Below, one piece after another: positions 63,201 to 64,000 of a stretch of DNA of 64,000 nt; the stretch's first letter is position 1; each line of letters begins with the position of its first letter. A program made the position numbers and the translations under genes. Source of the DNA: Pseudomonadota bacterium (GTDB taxonomy: Bacteria; Pseudomonadota; Alphaproteobacteria; Rhodospirillales; Magnetospirillaceae); assembly GCA_021781575.1 (NCBI GenBank), contig JAJXWP010000004.1, positions 62,001-126,000 on the forward strand. Reading direction: 5' to 3'. Below the pieces are notes generated by a model. The model did no database searches. It was not told the origin of the DNA and was given only the letters and a program-made list of their open reading frames with translations.

Positions 63201-64000
63201 TCCATCGCCTCGGCGGTGGTCAGCAAGCCGGCGCCGACGAGGGTCCCCGCCCCGATGCCGGTGGTCTGCCCCGTTGCCTGGTAATCCCAGTAGCTGGCGG
63301 CGACGCTGCCCAGGTTGTTGCCGACCAGGCCGCCGACGGCGATGACGCCGCTCGCCGCGCTGACCGCGCCGGCGGCATAGGTGGTGGCGATGCTGGCCCC
63401 CGGGTCGTTCTGGCCGACCAGGCCGCCGACATTGCTCGACCCGCTGCCGGCGGTCACCGCGCCGGTGGCGTAAGCGGCGACGATGGTGCCGAACTGGGTG
63501 ACCGGCGAGCTGAAGCCGGTATTGAAGCCGACCAGGCCGCCGATGGAATTGCCACTGCCGACGCTGACCGAGCCGGCGGCGAAGCTGCCCGACACCAGGC
63601 CGTAATTGACGCCGACCAGACCGCCGATGCCGCCGCCGGTGCTCGCCGCCACCGGGCCGGTGGCATAGCTGTTCACCACCGTGCCGACCGCGGCGAGGGT
63701 GACGGTGGCCCCGGTCGTCCAACTGGCTTCGTTGAGCCCGGCCAGGCCGCCGATGTTGGAGCCGTTGCCGGCGATGCTCACCGAGCCGGTGGCGTAGCTG
63801 CCGCTGATCAGCCCCAGGTTGAAGCCGACCAGGCCGCCGACGCCGTCGCCATTGTCGCCGGTGCTGACCGCCGTGCTGGCATAGCTGCCGGTTATGGTAC
63901 CCTGGTTGAAGCCGACCAGACCGCCGACATTGGTCGATCCGCTGCCGGCCGTCACCAGCCCGCTAATACTACTATTGATTGAACCACCGACATCGTTCAG
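54266..64000 (-). CDS. Giant GLUG-repeat adhesin-like protein, 5' end outside the window
   Basis: The open frame runs 3,244 residues from the right edge with no start. The frame is still open at base 64000, so the N-terminus, where a signal or TPS secretion domain would lie, is missing. About 58 GLUG-type motifs (VGGLVG-x-N-x-G) make up five modules, each opening with a strand block like NFTPI..GIFDG and closing with a YWD or WDA segment and, in two modules, a Cys-x10-Cys pair. Next come an MBG-like domain (about 55500-55740), a Thr/Pro-rich stalk (55190-55500), Ser/Gly/Gln repeats (54540-54690) and a Pro-rich tail. GLUG and MBG modules are typical of large surface proteins secreted by two-partner systems; no ShlB/FhaC partner is visible. 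Confidence 0.9.
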   Translation of the reverse strand: MNDVGGSINSSISGLVTAGSGSTNVGGLVGFNQGTITGSYASTAVSTGDNGDGVGGLVGFNLGLISGSYATGSVSIAGNGSNIGGLAGLNEASWTTGATVTLAAVGTVVNSYATGPVAASTGGGIGGLVGVNYGLVSGSFAAGSVSVGSGNSIGGLVGFNTGFSSPVTQFGTIVAAYATGAVTAGSGSSNVGGLVGQNDPGASIATTYAAGAVSAASGVIAVGGLVGNNLGSVAASYWDYQATGQTTGIGAGTLVGAGLLTTAEAMDAANTATNYPGWDFTSTWNIVSTAQSYPSLKAVNFGTPPLPGTTITIGGVTYTAIYTASQLENMGLTGDWALGGSIDLAGFGNFTPISSFSGIFDGRSSLGFSIANLTIDLPGAGNVGLFATNSGTIHNLVLSGVSVTGTSNVGGLVGANSAGASISSVTVSGSVAGLGSGAANIGGLVGSNAGLVSNASASVAVVGDSGASAIGGLVGQNQANAVLAGAGYSNGSVIGGSGSADIGGLVGDNLGTISQGFANATVSGAGSASLTVAGGSDSSSVGGLVGFNAGGGSIIDGGALAQALGGGTATLTVSGTQAVGGLVGSNAGTIAIASSPNVIAGAYASGSASASMTVIGGIGAVSSTAPGQVGGLVGYNSGVVSAGFANAMASLGGTATMSVSGQGASGIGGLVGYNDSTGSISAASAYPTSDGSGWAALSVSGDNASDSIGGVVGTNFGSINGATVNPPGGTSFSVSGITNVGGLVGDNEGVLTSGTFFLGSVVGGAGTTGSTAVGGLVGLNSGSVTAGSFATGGVVTAASGATNVGGLVGDSEGGATIVGSYAAGSVSAGDGSSGVGGLVGFNLGLISNSYATGPVSIAGNGSNIGGLAGLNEVSWTTGATVTLAAVGTVMNSYATGPVTVSSGGFVGGLVGANYGLVSGSFAAGSVSVGSADSVGGLVGWNTGVSSPITQYGTIVAGYATGAVTAGSGSSNVGGLVGQNDAGASIDTTYAAGAVSAASGVIAVGGLVGNNLGSVTASYWDSQTTLQGTVGVGAGNTAPGSYGLTSADATVQGNYAGWDFAATWAAPTAGLTYPSLQGMPAGPGTVPIVGGGYGSITLGGVTYILVSSAAQLQLMGSVAGWQNDDWALGGNIDLSSIGNFTPIGSTATPFAGIFDGQAHSISNLSISLSGGSGVGLFAANSGTIRNLDLTGISISATGSSNVGGLVGSNNAGGSISSVAVSGSVAGLGTGGVNIGGLVGFNAGQVSSAAANVTVFGDSGTNAVGGLVGANVSGATISQGSASGSVTGGPAAVSIGGLAGYNNGTITFSSAGPVANGGATVSMAVSGQGGASSATAIGGLVGYNDASGVIANSSAQPIVGDSGTATMSVAGSSGASAIGGLVGQNDGMISASGSAPAVGVSGTAAFSISGDSTSSSIGGLVGINNGTGSLVGASVAGPVSTAGSLSFSVAGGTQDLGGLVGANYGWISSGSFGFGSVVGGSGTHDIGGLAGYNAGTIEDSSAGPSGNAAMVISGSGGSTSNATAVGGLVGFNDTAGVIMGTTIAASFAGPTVVSGETATMSVSGTSGASAIGGLVGVNAGNISGINVGPLASGSGSASMVVSGDSGSIQIGGLVGYNTGSLSGDSVGVFASAPAVASMAVVGGDSAAEIGGLVGANWGQIFGGSASAAVSGGSAATAVGGLVGWNMGGTTSGSGAALFGTISGASADGVVSAGPGAQGLGGLVGINWGQISAGYAAGNLSASGVTGVGGLAGINLGTVASGFAHISITAAGGSAIGGVVGSNATSGAGLTSTMWPSLTLAGGSSGLVSGATAIGWITLPSSTQDVGGVVGSNAGLVMASDYSGILTSLSAVTNMGGLVGANQSGGTVSAATFDSMLWAAPSSTAVGGVIGYNAGSAVSVATSSGALVDAGSQSTHIGGLVGWNDAGGQISFAAVGDATVHGASGSQNIGGVVGYNLGTVTNVLSMATVQGGTATSAIGGIVGWNQGTISAAAAIGPVSGNSGASAIGGVAGWNDAAGVISTTYATGSVTGAAATAVGGLVGNNAGAVSSSFWDGDTTGQGTTGAGTNSGSFSASAVFSSTGNTAYQQSTYASAGWSFATSCTMSGGTPACDGAWFMVNGQTRPMPTAVYDTTISNPLQLQLVDLNPSANYTLDGNLDLSVVKDPVGPWNPANGFVPISAYSGTFNGAGYSISNLYINASAATGVGLFSQLGGAAPGTVQNLSLAGAIVTGGTAVGLLAGVVSANGAVSSVLVSGTVIGGQKVGGLAGENDGTIWGGGWNAGSGGSVSGSGGGMLGGLVGWNSSTGSIADSYAAGGGLVAAASGAAGIGGLVGQNDGQVLASYATVAVGGASGAAQIGGLVGANSGTIDQTYASGVVNGGVTGSGIGGLVGYNSGMVTGTNFWDANTTRMGTVGYGGSGGSAVFSANPVYGTVVGGSTGSSAYAQATYGSAGWSFATGCSATTGAPSCDGTWYMVDGYTRPILVSEWSSTITNGHQLQLVNLDLGGSYSLGGNVDLGSVANPSGSGVWNPTTGFVPIGFGTTSGFTGYFWGASHTIDNLTVTMPGQSDLGLFSQIGSGAYVSYLGLLGGKVSGAAYVGMLAGSNAGNIAQVFATGVVADGTASTSATGFAGGLVGSNSGTIIAAYATGPVTGSSGAANIGGLVGANSGSIALSYATALVSGSGATNVGGLVGANSGVVSDSYWDQAASGQSSSAAGTGVTTANAATMLDATWSASGQWGIPSGATYPLLSFFPYITLTVSSASVSQGVAPSLGASQVALAALASDGVSTTGFSKTGLNIVTAANTSSPAGIYDISVSGVVAPGYQLNVKPGTLTVTTAAPPPPTTTAAPPPTTTPPPTTTAAPTTTPPPTTTAAPTTTPPPTTTAAPTTTPPPTTTAAPTTTPPPTTTAAPTTTPPPTTTVAPTTTPPPTTTAPPTTTPAPSTASQLQQVVQTDTTVADTVTHATVAVVASVTASTTAATTASTTASAMTPATVTAAATTTPTVVAVAPPPPPPPPPAVVIIPPVVVAPPPVVSNLAPTAGSLTGASSAPVLQNVESTDVGGTMFSAISPSSSAAAAPAAPSTAGGPTAGGQGGTAASSPDSSAAGGSTNSNGNQSSSGGQSSSGGQSSSGGNQSSSGNQSSSGGQSSSGGQSSPGGSTAHAGNNAPAANGGNPPPTQPADTSDRALAVVAAPPPVKPVDHPQPLPPKVRKPLVPGMVDQVQAPAVPKAGVPGIARNFSNSGNDSGW
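54541..54685 (-). repeat. Ser/Gly/Gln coding tandem repeat in the adhesin
   Basis: Units of about 18 bp encode GGQSSS with variants GNQSSS. Roughly seven units occur. It is a flexible, low-complexity part of the adhesin tail. Confidence 0.75.
55190..55500 (-). repeat. 36-bp tandem repeat encoding a Thr/Pro stalk
   Basis: The 36-bp unit encodes TTTPPPTTTAAP, with about seven full copies and some variants. The repeats differ at third positions, so they are old or maintained by selection. Such Thr/Pro-rich stalks are often O-glycosylated; two glycosyltransferase genes lie downstream in the same gene string. Confidence 0.8.
60955..61530 (-). repeat. Segmental duplication within the adhesin, copy B
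   Basis: This stretch matches 63298-63873 at a constant offset of 2,343 bp, about 90% identical by eye and without gaps at the points checked (60963/63306 and 61388/63731). 2,343 is divisible by 3, so the frame is kept. It covers the GLUG block ending in ASYWDSQTT. Confidence 0.8.
63298..63873 (-). repeat. Segmental duplication within the adhesin, copy A
   Basis: Partner of 60955-61530 (offset 2,343 bp). It encodes the block SNIGGLAGLNEASWTTGATV through ASYWDYQATG. The close similarity points to recent duplication or gene conversion within the adhesin. Confidence 0.8.

Noticed and set aside
1-64000. tRNA, rRNA or phage-type attachment sites
   Set aside because: No stretch with a T-loop-like GGTTCGAATCC or other convincing RNA gene signal was seen, and there is no integrase gene.

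Overview
The window is GC-rich, gene-dense chromosomal DNA from a Gram-negative alphaproteobacterium, most likely of the Rhodospirillales. The support is gene content and order: ubiA, rsmE and gshA adjacent; DUF3422 beside tldD; a eukaryotic-like NADP isocitrate dehydrogenase; short-type psd followed by pssA; and lpxK, waaA and DUF374 next to a pair of M16 peptidases, lspA, ileS and ribF. Taxonomy is inferred from this content, not from a marker gene. No rRNA, tRNA, CRISPR array or transposase gene was seen. The longest gap between genes is about 320 bp.

Bases 1-16,900 are mostly housekeeping genes: the end of yqgE, DUF3422, tldD, gshA, rsmE, ubiA, a METTL20-like methyltransferase, an NTF2-fold protein, panD, icd, a LOG-family hydrolase, a LysM protein, psd-pssA and an OmpA-family porin. 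A 5'-truncated metallo-beta-lactamase-fold remnant and a His-rich secreted protein follow.

Bases 16,900-24,400 hold an exopolysaccharide locus: galE, a Wza-like export lipoprotein, a Wzz/GumC-like chain-length protein, an ExeA-like ATPase fused to a LysM domain, a BY-kinase-like protein without a Walker A motif, and, convergent to it, an asparagine-synthase-like protein that has lost the diagnostic residues of both active sites. This resembles part of an exosortase (XrtA)-type EPS locus, but no exosortase or glycosyltransferase lies here.

Bases 24,500-45,200 are again largely core: queE-queD-hrpB, two lipoproteins (one FlgO-like), a lipid A/Kdo block (lpxL-like, lpxK, waaA, DUF374), an M16 pair with one inactive member, and maoC-ribF-ileS-lspA-DUF3035. 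A small lipoprotein, a GH13 glucosidase and a lytic-transglycosylase-like protein with two natural hexahistidine runs close this part. Several intergenic palindromic repeats with CGTCA ends are scattered here.

Bases 45,150-64,000 are the most distinctive region: six minus-strand genes that overlap or nearly touch. In transcription order they encode a giant GLUG-repeat adhesin-like protein (at least 3,244 residues, 5' end outside the window), a secreted TPR-CHAT caspase-like protease, a small secreted FecR-like protein, a CHASE2 adenylate cyclase, a TPR glycosyltransferase and a GT60-methyltransferase fusion. I infer that they form one unit that makes, modifies, possibly cleaves and senses a surface adhesin. 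This is the best candidate here for an undescribed system.
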